From the NCBI GenBank assembly GCA_943914115.1, contig CALUAU010000017.1, forward strand, positions 1 to 21,182: 21,182 nt of DNA. Reading direction: 5' to 3'. Both the position numbers and the translations under genes were made by a program. Shown piece by piece: positions 1-7,772 of this stretch (positions are counted from its first letter, which is position 1; each line of letters begins with the position of its first letter). Origin of the DNA: an uncultured Microbacteriaceae bacterium (GTDB taxonomy: Bacteria > Actinomycetota > Actinomycetes > Actinomycetales > Microbacteriaceae). The notes under the pieces were generated by a model. It was given only the letters and a program-made list of their open reading frames with translations. It had not been told where the DNA came from and made no database searches.

Positions 1-1
1 G

Positions 2-421
2 GCCTCAGAACCCGCCCCCACCCCCGGCGAAAGCGACGAACCCGCACCGAGCAATCCGCCCGTCCAGCCCGAGCCGAGCAACCCAGGCGCAGGCCAACCC
101 GGCTCCGGTCAGCCAGGCGCAGGCGAGGCCGACCCCGCTCCCGCACCAGCTCCCGACCACGGATTCGCACCCGCTACCCCGCAGGTAGCCGAAGAAACTG
201 CCCCCGGCACCGGCAATGCTGAAAGTGTGCACAGCGACGACGCTGCACAGTCAACCGATTCACAGGGCTCCGCTCGCAGCACCAACACTCAACAGCAGAC
301 CAAGCTCGCCGAGACCGGTGCTGACGACTCGATGCTGCTGCTCGGCGGTGCCGCTAGCGCACTGCTTGCCGCAGGCATGTCACTGACCGTCGTGAACACC
401 CGCCGTCGCATCAACGCGTAG
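2..421 (+). CDS. LPXTG-type wall-anchored surface protein, C-terminal part
   Basis: The window opens inside this gene, so only the last 139 residues are present. The visible part begins with a Pro/Glu/Gly/Gln-rich stretch, typical of the extended stalk of a surface protein that spans the wall. A Ser/Thr/Gln-rich linker follows, and then a complete cell-wall sorting signal: LAETG, a hydrophobic segment rich in Leu, Ala and Gly, and a positively charged tail (NTRRRINA). LAxTG is the motif variant usually handled by class E sortases of high-GC actinobacteria. The protein should therefore be exported, cut between T and G and joined to peptidoglycan. It is followed after 23 bases by a Maff2-like gene of the type IV secretion operon, so a role as a mating-pair adhesin is plausible but inferred. 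The N-terminal domains that would show its ligand lie outside the window. Confidence 0.85.
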   Translation, partial: ASEPAPTPGESDEPAPSNPPVQPEPSNPGAGQPGSGQPGAGEADPAPAPAPDHGFAPATPQVAEETAPGTGNAESVHSDDAAQSTDSQGSARSTNTQQQTKLAETGADDSMLLLGGAASALLAAGMSLTVVNTRRRINA

Positions 422-444
422 CCGCTAGGAAGGGGCTTATTCAA

Positions 445-648
445 TTGGAGATGCTCAACACTCTGCTGGGCCTGTTTGTCACCTTTGCCACAATCGGTGG
501 CGGTCTCTGGGCTGTCTGGGGTGTTATCACGCTCGCCGGTGGCTTGAAAGACCAAAACGGGCCGCAAACACAGTCTGGCGTTTGGCAGACCGTCGGCGGC
601 GGCCTCATCATCGCCGCAGCGCAGCTGTTTAGCCAAGTCACCGTCTAA
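445..648 (+). CDS. Maff2-like small membrane protein of the conjugation module
   Basis: This 67-residue protein has two hydrophobic stretches (about residues 3-31 and 48-62) around a short polar loop. The pattern of a Gly/Ala-rich helix ending in VWGVITLAGG, then a polar loop with a conserved-looking Q-S-G, then WQTVGGGLIIAAA, matches what I know of the Maff2 family found beside VirB6, PrgI and VirB4 genes in Gram-positive conjugative elements. Its size, topology and position suggest the small membrane or pilin-like subunit in the VirB2/TrbC slot. A strong ribosome binding site (AGGAAGGGG, from 427) serves either TTG at 445 or ATG at 451; both are reasonable and differ by two residues. An almost identical AGGAAGGGG precedes the RCC1-type gene at the end of the same operon. 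Confidence 0.7.
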   Translation: MEMLNTLLGLFVTFATIGGGLWAVWGVITLAGGLKDQNGPQTQSGVWQTVGGGLIIAAAQLFSQVTV

Positions 649-714
649 CGCTTTCAGCATTCTCGGCAGGGTGGGTGCATCCCCGCCAAAGTTTTCGAGC
701 TAAGAGGCGTTTTC

Positions 715-1584
715 TTGGACAACCCAATCGTTTCGGTCGTCGTTGAGTTGCTCAACGCCGTTGGCGGCTACCACCTTGGCCAAATCGGTGAGGGCGCCAT
801 GACCCCGATCTCAGAAGCCAGCCCGGTGGCCTACGAGGCGATGCGTCAGATTGCCGACACTGTTGTGCGGCCGGTCGCGTCTGTGATCCTCTCACTCATG
901 CTTGTGGTCGAACTTGCCCGCAACGCCTCGAAGTTTGAGGGTGACGGGCAGATCGGCGTGCGCATCATCGCCGGCACGATGTTTAAGTTCGTGCTGCTGA
1001 TTGTGGCGGTGCAGTATGCGCCGCAGATTTTGCAGGCCATCAGCGGCATCACTGAAACCATCACGCAGGGTGTTGCGGCATCCGCATCCACTACCGACAC
1101 CACGGCGGCGGGAAAGCTTGGCGACCAAATCAAACCGCACCTGAACATGGTCAACGCCATCCCGGTGCTCATCATCATGGCACTGCCGTTCATCATTTCG
1201 TGGCTCGCGGTGATCGTCGCCCAGGCCGTGGTTATCTTCCGTTTCATCGAGATCTACGCACTCACCGCATTTGCGACGCTGCCAATCGCGTTCGCCGCGC
1301 ATCCCGAAACAAAGAGCATCGCGGTGGGATATCTGCGCGCCTACGGTTCGGTTTCGCTGCAGGGCGCCACGCTACTTCTGGGCATTTACCTGTACCAGCT
1401 GATGATTCAATACGGCGGTTTTGCGGTGTTTCCCGACCCACAAGAAATCGGCCCCACGGGGATGACCGTGACCGGCTGGGCATTAAAGGCCGTTTTGCCA
1501 GTGTCGCTGGCAGCGATTCTGATGATCTTCGTTGTCATCGGCTCGAGCAAGCTCGCTAAGTCGATCGTGGGGCAGGCGGGTTAG
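715..1584 (+). CDS. VirB6/TrbL-like polytopic conjugation protein
   Basis: This 289-residue integral membrane protein has about six hydrophobic segments, near residues 50-68, 85-108, 148-170, 172-195, 210-230 and 256-277. A polar Ser/Thr/Ala loop (about 120-142) lies between the second and third. The topology, length and position between a Maff2-like gene and a PrgI gene fit the VirB6/TrbL-like inner-membrane channel protein of Gram-positive type IV secretion systems. These proteins are thought to form part of the translocation path for the DNA-protein substrate. The start is TTG at 715 with AGAGG just upstream; no ATG near the N-terminus has a better site. The stop is followed two bases later by the PrgI start, indicating one transcript and coupled translation. 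Assignment rests on topology and context, since no diagnostic catalytic motif exists in the family. Confidence 0.75.
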   Translation: MDNPIVSVVVELLNAVGGYHLGQIGEGAMTPISEASPVAYEAMRQIADTVVRPVASVILSLMLVVELARNASKFEGDGQIGVRIIAGTMFKFVLLIVAVQYAPQILQAISGITETITQGVAASASTTDTTAAGKLGDQIKPHLNMVNAIPVLIIMALPFIISWLAVIVAQAVVIFRFIEIYALTAFATLPIAFAAHPETKSIAVGYLRAYGSVSLQGATLLLGIYLYQLMIQYGGFAVFPDPQEIGPTGMTVTGWALKAVLPVSLAAILMIFVVIGSSKLAKSIVGQAG

Positions 1585-1586
1585 TC

Positions 1587-1979
1587 ATGGCGCTTGAAGT
1601 GAAGGTTTACAAAGAGATCACTGACTACCAGGCCAAGGTCATGATGGGTATGAGTTGGCGGCAGCTGGCGTGTGCCCTGTGCGCCCTGGTGCTCGGTGGA
1701 GGGGTCTTCGCAATTTTCTACGTACTCGATATGAAAGACCTCGGCCAGTGGCTGGCTGCACTTATTGCAGTTCCTTTTGGAGCGATCGGTTGGGTACGCC
1801 CGCGCGGCCTGCCGTTTGAGAAATACGCGGGCTATGTGATCGCACATCAGTGGAACTCAAAACGGCGCGTCTACGCGCAAGAGCCGGTCTGGAAGGTAGA
1901 CGAACAACGAAAGGACTACGGTGCCCCCGTTCAGTCGACACGGCGAAACCGCAACGAAGTCGTCGAGTGTGGCCGATAA
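1587..1979 (+). CDS. PrgI family protein (VirB3-like)
   Basis: This 130-residue protein has a short polar N-terminus (VKVYKEITDYQAKV), two adjacent membrane helices (about residues 23-46 and 51-69) and then RPRGLPFEKYAGYVIAHQ before a basic tail. The signature of the PrgI family is recognisable: a mostly beta N-terminus, a WRQL motif at the start of the first helix, and GLPFEKY after the second. PrgI proteins take the VirB3 place in Gram-positive type IV secretion systems and are almost always encoded immediately upstream of the VirB4 ATPase, as here. The last 59 bases overlap the start of the virB4 gene in another frame, so the variable C-terminal tail is read over the VirB4 N-terminus. Confidence 0.85.
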   Translation: MALEVKVYKEITDYQAKVMMGMSWRQLACALCALVLGGGVFAIFYVLDMKDLGQWLAALIAVPFGAIGWVRPRGLPFEKYAGYVIAHQWNSKRRVYAQEPVWKVDEQRKDYGAPVQSTRRNRNEVVECGR

Positions 1980-4371
1980 CCACGAGGCCGGCCACACAAG
2001 TTTCGACGCCGACACGAGACGTGCGCGACGCAAAAAGCGAGACAAACAGTCGTATTCGCGTCGCACCCGAAACACCGCCCAGGATGTACTCGCCTACCTC
2101 GGGCTCACCGAGAGCGGCATTTGCGTGCTCGATGAGCGCCGCTACTCGATCACGCTGAAACTTGGCGACATTAACTACCAGATGGCCTCCCGTGAACACC
2201 AGGAGGCGCTGCTCGAACGCTACGCCCAGTGGGTCAACTCGTTTGATGCTTCGCAGAGCCTGCAGATCAGCGTGATTAACCGCCGCGTCGACCGCGCCGC
2301 GCTGCGTCGCGCCGTCGAAATGGAGTACCGCGGCGACGGGCTCGACGCGTACCGCGCCGAATACAACGACATGATCGATTGGCGGCTTTCGGAAGGCCGC
2401 AACGACACCGTCACCGAGAAATACGCCACCATTACGATTGATGCCGACAACTACGAGTCGGCACACACCAGACTGATGCGCCTGGCTAACGAGTCGATCA
2501 CCTTCCTACGCGCAGTTGGTGGCTGCAAGGCTGAAATGGTGTCAGGATATGGTCGCGTCGGTATCCTTACCAGCCTGCTGCGACCCGAAAGCCGACTCGA
2601 GTTTGACTACTCATCAATGGCGGTTTCAGGGCTCACCACCAAAGATGTGGTAGCTCCCTGGGCAATTGATTTCACCGACCCCAACACGGTGTGCCTGTCG
2701 AGCGAGTCAGACACCTACGCGCAGATCCTCTTCCTCGACCGCTTACCGGCGTGGCTGTCTGACCAGCTGATCCGTGACCTCACCGAAATCAACACCAACA
2801 TTGCGATTTCGCTGCACGCCCGCCCATTCGATCCGGGCGAGGGCCTACTCCACGTGAACCGGCGCATCGCCGACATGGAGATTCAAACCGCGAACGAACA
2901 GAAACGGGCAGCCAAACAGGGCTACTCGGCCGACCTCGTACCCCACTCGCTGCGCCGCGCACATCAAGAAGCGGTGGAGCTGCGTCGCCAACTCGAGCAG
3001 TCAAACGAGAAACTGTTCTCAACCACGATGCTCGTGATGGTGCAAGCTCCCAGCAAAGAAGAGCTCGCGCACCGTGTCGACCGCGTGCGTGAAGTTGGTC
3101 GCCGCCACTCATGTGAGTTTGTGACCACCAAGTGGATGAACGAAGACGCGCTCAATGCGGCCCTACCTCTGGGCCGCTGCGATCTGCCGCTTTTCCGCAC
3201 GCTCACCACCGCGAGTGTCGCGGTGCTCGTGCCGTTCACGGTGCAAGAACTCCTCGACGAGGGCGGCCTCTACTACGGCGTAAACAAGCTGTCGCGCAAC
3301 CTGATCATTGGTTCACGACAGGCCACCATGAACGGTAACGCCTTCTACCTCGGCACCTCGGGTGCCGGTAAGTCAATGTTCGGCAAGAGCGAGATCGCTC
3401 AGGTGCTTGCAAGCCACCCCAACGACGATGTCATCATCATCGACCCCGAACGCGAATATCTGCCGCTGATCGAGGCGTTTAACGGTCAGCGCATCGAGAT
3501 TCACGCCGGTTCAACCTCGGCCATCAACCCGATGGAGCTGGCGGATGACCAGATGGATGACAACCCGGTGCGTCGCAAGAGCGAGTTTGTGCTCTCGATG
3601 TGCGAGGTGCTTATCGGTGGTCAGTTCGGTCTCAACTCGGCAGCCCGCTCGATTATCGACCGTGCCGCATCGCAGCTGTATAACGAGTTCCAATCGGCCA
3701 GCCCCCGCACCCGCGAACAGCCCACGCTGCGCAGTCTGTTCAATGCGCTGCGTGCTCAACCCGAACCCGAAGCCCAGCAGATCGCAACTTCGCTCGAGCT
3801 TTATGCGCAGGGCTCGTTCTCGGGGTTCGCGCTACCGACAAATGTCGATCGCGACAACCGTTTGACACTGTTCGATATCTCGCTACTGGGTCAAGACATG
3901 ACCACGTTCGGCATGCTCGTGGTGCTTGAAGAGGTGTGGTCGCGCGTGGTGCGCAACCGAGCACGCGGCCGAGTCACCTGGCTGTACGTGGACGAGTTTC
4001 ACGTGCTGTTCGCCAACGACTACGCTGCACGCTACTTCCAGAGCGTGTTCAAGCGGGCACGCAAATACGGCCTGAACCCGACGGGGCTTACCCAAAACAT
4101 CGAAGAGCTGCTGTTGAACGAGCGCGCACGCTTGATGCTCGCGAACTCGGACGTGCTTGCGCTGCTCAACCAAAAAGAAACCGACGCCCGCGCGCTGCAG
4201 CAGCTGTTTGGGTTCAGCCAGCAGGAGTCGTCATACTTCCGTAATGTGCCAAGCGGTCACGGGCTTTTCCGGATGGGAACGGCAACGATTCCGTTCGACA
4301 GCACCATCCCTGAAACTACCGATATGTACCGCCTGTTCACGACGAAGTTCCAGGAGCAAAATCGCCGATGA
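1921..4371 (+). CDS. virB4: VirB4 family type IV secretion ATPase
   Basis: This 816-residue protein is the motor ATPase of the secretion channel. The N-terminal half (to about residue 440) is the variable VirB4 docking region. The C-terminal half is the RecA-like ATPase. Walker A is GTSGAGKS at residues 478-485. The Walker B strand is LYVDEFHV, with D691 and E692. The later segment GLTQNIEELL (about 722-731), followed by an Arg-Leu-Met-Leu-Ala-Asn stretch, is the conserved C-terminal block of PrgI-associated VirB4 proteins. All key nucleotide-binding residues are present, so the gene appears functional. The chosen start is GTG at 1921, which has AAGGA five bases upstream, although it lies within the prgI gene; the charged, probably disordered residues 1-50 fit a cytoplasmic tail. 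Its stop overlaps the next start as ATGA. Confidence 0.93.
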   Translation: MPPFSRHGETATKSSSVADNHEAGHTSFDADTRRARRKKRDKQSYSRRTRNTAQDVLAYLGLTESGICVLDERRYSITLKLGDINYQMASREHQEALLERYAQWVNSFDASQSLQISVINRRVDRAALRRAVEMEYRGDGLDAYRAEYNDMIDWRLSEGRNDTVTEKYATITIDADNYESAHTRLMRLANESITFLRAVGGCKAEMVSGYGRVGILTSLLRPESRLEFDYSSMAVSGLTTKDVVAPWAIDFTDPNTVCLSSESDTYAQILFLDRLPAWLSDQLIRDLTEINTNIAISLHARPFDPGEGLLHVNRRIADMEIQTANEQKRAAKQGYSADLVPHSLRRAHQEAVELRRQLEQSNEKLFSTTMLVMVQAPSKEELAHRVDRVREVGRRHSCEFVTTKWMNEDALNAALPLGRCDLPLFRTLTTASVAVLVPFTVQELLDEGGLYYGVNKLSRNLIIGSRQATMNGNAFYLGTSGAGKSMFGKSEIAQVLASHPNDDVIIIDPEREYLPLIEAFNGQRIEIHAGSTSAINPMELADDQMDDNPVRRKSEFVLSMCEVLIGGQFGLNSAARSIIDRAASQLYNEFQSASPRTREQPTLRSLFNALRAQPEPEAQQIATSLELYAQGSFSGFALPTNVDRDNRLTLFDISLLGQDMTTFGMLVVLEEVWSRVVRNRARGRVTWLYVDEFHVLFANDYAARYFQSVFKRARKYGLNPTGLTQNIEELLLNERARLMLANSDVLALLNQKETDARALQQLFGFSQQESSYFRNVPSGHGLFRMGTATIPFDSTIPETTDMYRLFTTKFQEQNRR

Positions 4372-5990
4372 ACTCACCAGCTGGTAGCGGATACACCCTC
4401 ACCTACCCGGATACTGAAGCCGCCGCGGGCTCGAAAGACGTTGGTGAAGCGAGCCTCCACCAGGGCGCCGAAACTGGCCGCGAGAGTTTTCGAATGGCGG
4501 CCGAACAGGGACAGCAGGCAATAGAGATAGGCGCCCTGACGGCCTTCCAGGGCGGTATGGCAGGCAGCTCGCTCATCAACCGCGTCGGTTCGACCCACAG
4601 CGGGCAGCAGGACGATGAGGGCGGTCACGGCGACGTATTATCGGTGAGTTCGCGCGGCACCATGATGGTGCACCAGGGCGCTAACGCGGCCACCGAAGCA
4701 GCAATAGTTCAGGTGCGCGGCGAGCAACACCTCGTGCAGTCGTCGGCGTCGAGCGGTGTGCAGGCTGCCACAAAGGGCGCTGCTACGCTCGTGGGCGACA
4801 GCATCCGCGGCACCACCACCGTGATCACCCCCAGCACTCGGGCGCTGGTAGAACGGGCCACCGAAGGCGGAATCATGGCCACGCAGCTCGCCACCGCGGT
4901 AACCACGAACGCCGCCGCAACTACCGCCACGGCGGCGCCCGCTGCGGCAGGTGCCGTCGCCGCCAAGAGCACGGCGTTTTCGAGTGCGGTCACGGCCGTT
5001 ACCTCGGCTTTAACCACCGCCGCCGGTGCCGCTTCTTCGGTAGTGAACAGCGCGGTTTCGGCAGCGTTTTCAACGATCGCCGCGGGCGCCATCACGGTGG
5101 TGATCATAATCGGTCTGCTGGTAGGCACGGGCTACGGGCTAATGACGCTGCAAAACAGCTCGGTGCCTGCTGCCGCATCCGCCAGCCAGATTGACGACTA
5201 CCCCTACCCACAAAACTTCGGCCAGGGAATGTCGCCGATGGGTTACGCCTACGGCAATTGCACCGACTTTGTTGCCTGGCGCATCAACCGTGACCAGGGC
5301 ACTTACGGTGAGCCGTGGTCACAAACCTGGGGCGATCTCACTCCACTGGGCGGCGACGGTAAAGACTGGGGGCTGCCGGGTAATATGCCCGGTTGGGAGG
5401 TAACCACAATGCCCGGGCCCGGCGATATTTTCTCGGTTCCGGCCGGATATGTCGGTGCCGGTAGCAGCGGTGGCCCCTACGGGCACGTGGCCTATGTGGC
5501 GGTGCGCAATGAAGACGGCTCGATTCTCACCGAACACTACGGCGAAAACCGCTACTTCCAGCAGACCTACACACCCGAGCAGGTTGCGTCGTTCATTCAG
5601 GGTGGCGTGGTGTTCAAGACCAACGCCGCCAACCCGGTGCGTAACGCGCTCGGTGCCGGTGTCACCTCACAGCTGTACGGCCCACAGGATGCCCGCGACT
5701 ACGCCCGCTCACAGCTGGCCGATTTCGGATGGGATGAGGGTGAGATGGTCGCGCTCACCCGCCTGTGGGAGGGCGAGTCGGGATGGCGTTGGAACGCTGA
5801 AAACCCAAGCTCTGGTGCCTACGGCATTCCGCAGGCGCTGCCTGCCGAGAAGATGGCGTCAGCGGGTGAAGACTGGCGTTCGAACCCGGCCACGCAGATT
5901 GACTGGGGGCTCAAATACATTAAAGACACCTATGGCACCCCCTCCGCGGCGCTCGAGTTTTGGAACTCGAACGATCCGCACTGGTATTAG
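4368..5990 (+). CDS. Membrane-tethered CHAP amidase/peptidase plus lytic transglycosylase (VirB1-like)
   Basis: This 540-residue bifunctional peptidoglycan hydrolase should open the wall for the conjugation channel. Residues 1 to about 230 form a cytoplasmic region rich in Ala, Gly, Thr and Ser, followed by one membrane helix (about 236-258). Outside the membrane comes a CHAP domain, with catalytic Cys298 in GNCTDFV, His373 in YGHVAYV and a likely third residue in EHYGEN. The end is a lysozyme-like transglycosylase domain: E470 in WEGESGW is the expected catalytic acid, followed by SGAYGIPQ. Tail-anchored wall hydrolases with an Ala-rich leader directly after virB4 are standard in Gram-positive elements of the Maff2/PrgI type. 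In CwlT-like enzymes the lysozyme domain comes first; here it comes last. The ATG overlaps the virB4 stop by four bases. Confidence 0.88.
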   Translation: MNSPAGSGYTLTYPDTEAAAGSKDVGEASLHQGAETGRESFRMAAEQGQQAIEIGALTAFQGGMAGSSLINRVGSTHSGQQDDEGGHGDVLSVSSRGTMMVHQGANAATEAAIVQVRGEQHLVQSSASSGVQAATKGAATLVGDSIRGTTTVITPSTRALVERATEGGIMATQLATAVTTNAAATTATAAPAAAGAVAAKSTAFSSAVTAVTSALTTAAGAASSVVNSAVSAAFSTIAAGAITVVIIIGLLVGTGYGLMTLQNSSVPAAASASQIDDYPYPQNFGQGMSPMGYAYGNCTDFVAWRINRDQGTYGEPWSQTWGDLTPLGGDGKDWGLPGNMPGWEVTTMPGPGDIFSVPAGYVGAGSSGGPYGHVAYVAVRNEDGSILTEHYGENRYFQQTYTPEQVASFIQGGVVFKTNAANPVRNALGAGVTSQLYGPQDARDYARSQLADFGWDEGEMVALTRLWEGESGWRWNAENPSSGAYGIPQALPAEKMASAGEDWRSNPATQIDWGLKYIKDTYGTPSAALEFWNSNDPHWY

Positions 5991-5998
5991 GCGGTGCC

Positions 5999-6634
5999 GT
6001 GCGCGGATCTGATCGTCAGGTAATTGTGGGGATGCTCGTTGGCGTCCTGCTGATCGCATTCGTTGGCTTTGTGGTGTGGTTCGTGAGTGCGCGTGTTGGT
6101 GGCGGCACCGCACCCGCCGATACCACCGCGCAGGGAGACCTGCCACCAAACACCACCGCCGCCCCAACCCCGCGGATCGGTTCAACCCTGCGCCCAAACG
6201 CACCCGACGGAATGAACGACTATTCCGAGGTGATCACCCAGATTCCCGATTCGGCAGCTGAACTCGTGCGTGATGCGGCAACCGATCTGGTGCCGTGGCA
6301 GCAGGGCGAAACGGTGGCGCAGCGACGCGACCGGGTGTCGAAGTGGCTACCGGCAGAACTCGTCAACGACAGCCCGTTTGCTGCATCCATGAACGATATT
6401 GCCGGCGCCTCGGTCACCGTATCCGACATCCCGACAGCAACTCTTGCCGGCAGTGCTGACGACTCACCCCAGCTGCTGCACATTGCGCAACCGGTGAAGT
6501 ACACGCTGCACCTGCCCAAGGGCGACGAAAGCGAAACGATTGCCTATGGCCAGGCGACCTGGGTGTTTACCGTCAAGATGCACAATGACGGGTCGGCAGA
6601 AATTGTTGGTCTGACCGAGCCGACCGGTCTCTAG
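5999..6634 (+). CDS. Single-pass conjugation protein with VirB8/TcpC-like topology
   Basis: I do not recognise a specific family by sequence. From the GTG start at 5999 the protein has 211 residues: a short cytoplasmic N-terminus, one membrane helix (about residues 8-31), a Pro/Thr/Ala-rich linker, then an extracellular domain of about 140 residues. That domain begins with a helix-like AAELVRDAATDL segment followed by Trp and a RRDRVSKWLP stretch, and ends in a beta-rich part with alternating hydrophobic residues. This layout resembles the NTF2-like periplasmic domain of VirB8 and TcpC, and the gene sits where such a protein is expected. The reading frame is open back to TTG at 5960, but that would overlap the preceding gene by 31 bases and has no good ribosome binding site. 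GTG at 5999 follows AGGCGG by four bases. Confidence 0.6.
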   Translation: MRGSDRQVIVGMLVGVLLIAFVGFVVWFVSARVGGGTAPADTTAQGDLPPNTTAAPTPRIGSTLRPNAPDGMNDYSEVITQIPDSAAELVRDAATDLVPWQQGETVAQRRDRVSKWLPAELVNDSPFAASMNDIAGASVTVSDIPTATLAGSADDSPQLLHIAQPVKYTLHLPKGDESETIAYGQATWVFTVKMHNDGSAEIVGLTEPTGL

Positions 6635-6652
6635 AGGAAGGGGTTTTGCGAA

Positions 6653-7711
6653 GTGATTAGCCCGTCTGTGGATGCCGAGGGACTCTACCGCATCGCACAA
6701 ACCCCGCATTTGCTCGACGACAGCGCGCTCGTTGAGATTGGCGAGCATCCCAATTGCTATCCAGAGCTTCGCGATTGGGCATTCGCGCACCTGGGCCAGC
6801 TGCGCTCGGGTAATGTTGCCCCACCCCCGGTGCCGCCGCTTGAAAAACCACGCCGGGGCGGCAGGGCAACGCACCCTCGACCGGCCCGCGTGCGCCCGCC
6901 GCGCAAATCACATCGACGCAATCCGGCGCGGCGCACCGCCCTGATCTCGGGAAGTTTGGCGCTGCTGGTGCTCGCTGGCGGCGTAACCGCGGTGACGATG
7001 ATCCGCGGCACGTCGTCGCACGATGCGGCGCCGCTATCGACATCGGATGCCGCGCAGCAGCCTGATTCGAACGGCGCCGCCACACCCGGCTCGAGTTCGG
7101 GCCACCTCGCCGACACTCAACGGCTTCGAGCCTCGGGCGAGTCGTTTGACTGTGTCACCTACGGCAATTCGGTGCAGTGTTCGGGCAGTAACCGCAACGG
7201 GGCCCTCGGGCTCGGTGACGAAAAAGCCCCCGGGCCGAACGTGATCAAGTTTGACGGTGAAGTTACCCAACTGGTGGCGGGGATGCACTTCGCCTGCGCC
7301 ACCGACGGTCTCGGTGTCACCTGCTGGGGCAATAACAAGTGGCGGCAGACCGGTCAGAAAGATGGTGCTTCGGTGACACCCGCCAAGATTGCCGAGCTGG
7401 CCGATAAACCGGTGCAGCATCTGTGGGCGGGCGAGAGCCACGCCTGTGCGTCGAGTAACGATGAGGTGTGGTGCTGGGGGTCAAATAATGTCGGCCAGAT
7501 TGGTAATGGTGCCCCGAGTGACCCGATGGCACCCACCCGGGTTGATTTTGGGAGCATGGCGAAGGTAACCGACCTGTTCGGTAGCCGTTTCACCACTTGT
7601 GCGGTTCGTGAAGGCTATGACAAACCGTGGTGCTGGGGTTCGAACCTGGGTGGTGTCATTGATGCCGAAAACGACGCTGAGGTGCTGCGCCCAACACCAC
7701 GCCGGCCATAA
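6653..7711 (+). CDS. Single-pass membrane protein with extracellular RCC1-type repeats
   Basis: This 352-residue protein has three parts. Residues 1-52 form a small N-terminal domain (ending ELRDWAFAHLGQL) of unknown function. A Pro- and Arg-rich linker leads to one membrane helix (about 96-117). The outer part, after a Ser/Ala/Gly linker, has about four RCC1/BNR-like repeats, each with a Cys-x(5-9)-Cys pair and a CWG-N or CSGSN turn (C167/C176, C215/C224, C265/C274, C316/C327). Paired cysteines in each blade suggest disulfides and an extracellular location. A full RCC1 propeller has seven blades, so this one is short and ends abruptly after RPTPRRP. It may be naturally small, oligomeric, or truncated. 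It is the last gene of the secretion operon; GTG at 6653 follows AGGAAGGGG by nine bases. The function is unknown, and contact with the recipient cell is only a guess. Confidence 0.75.
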   Translation: MISPSVDAEGLYRIAQTPHLLDDSALVEIGEHPNCYPELRDWAFAHLGQLRSGNVAPPPVPPLEKPRRGGRATHPRPARVRPPRKSHRRNPARRTALISGSLALLVLAGGVTAVTMIRGTSSHDAAPLSTSDAAQQPDSNGAATPGSSSGHLADTQRLRASGESFDCVTYGNSVQCSGSNRNGALGLGDEKAPGPNVIKFDGEVTQLVAGMHFACATDGLGVTCWGNNKWRQTGQKDGASVTPAKIAELADKPVQHLWAGESHACASSNDEVWCWGSNNVGQIGNGAPSDPMAPTRVDFGSMAKVTDLFGSRFTTCAVREGYDKPWCWGSNLGGVIDAENDAEVLRPTPRRP

Positions 7712-7715
7712 ACTT

Positions 7716-7760
7716 CATCCCACTGTGGCCCGACCGAAGAGATCTGACCACAGTGGGATG
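7716..7760. terminator. Perfect 13-bp hairpin between convergent operons
   Basis: CATCCCACTGTGG at 7716-7728 pairs perfectly with its reverse complement at 7748-7760, leaving a 19-base loop. It lies four bases after the stop of the rightward RCC1-type gene and twelve bases beyond the stop of the leftward coupling-protein gene, so it can serve both strands. No clear T-run follows on either side. It is therefore best read as a bidirectional terminator of the actinobacterial type without a U-tract, or as a 3'-end stabilising structure. Confidence 0.7.
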
Positions 7761-7772
7761 CGTTAAGCGGCT

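Noticed and set aside
4709..5128. 139-residue Ala/Val-rich leftward frame
   Set aside because: It is an antisense shadow of the Ala/Thr-rich leader of the wall hydrolase.
5960..5998. Upstream TTG start for the VirB8-like protein
   Set aside because: It would overlap the wall-hydrolase gene by 31 bases with no ribosome binding site. GTG at 5999 follows AGGCGG.
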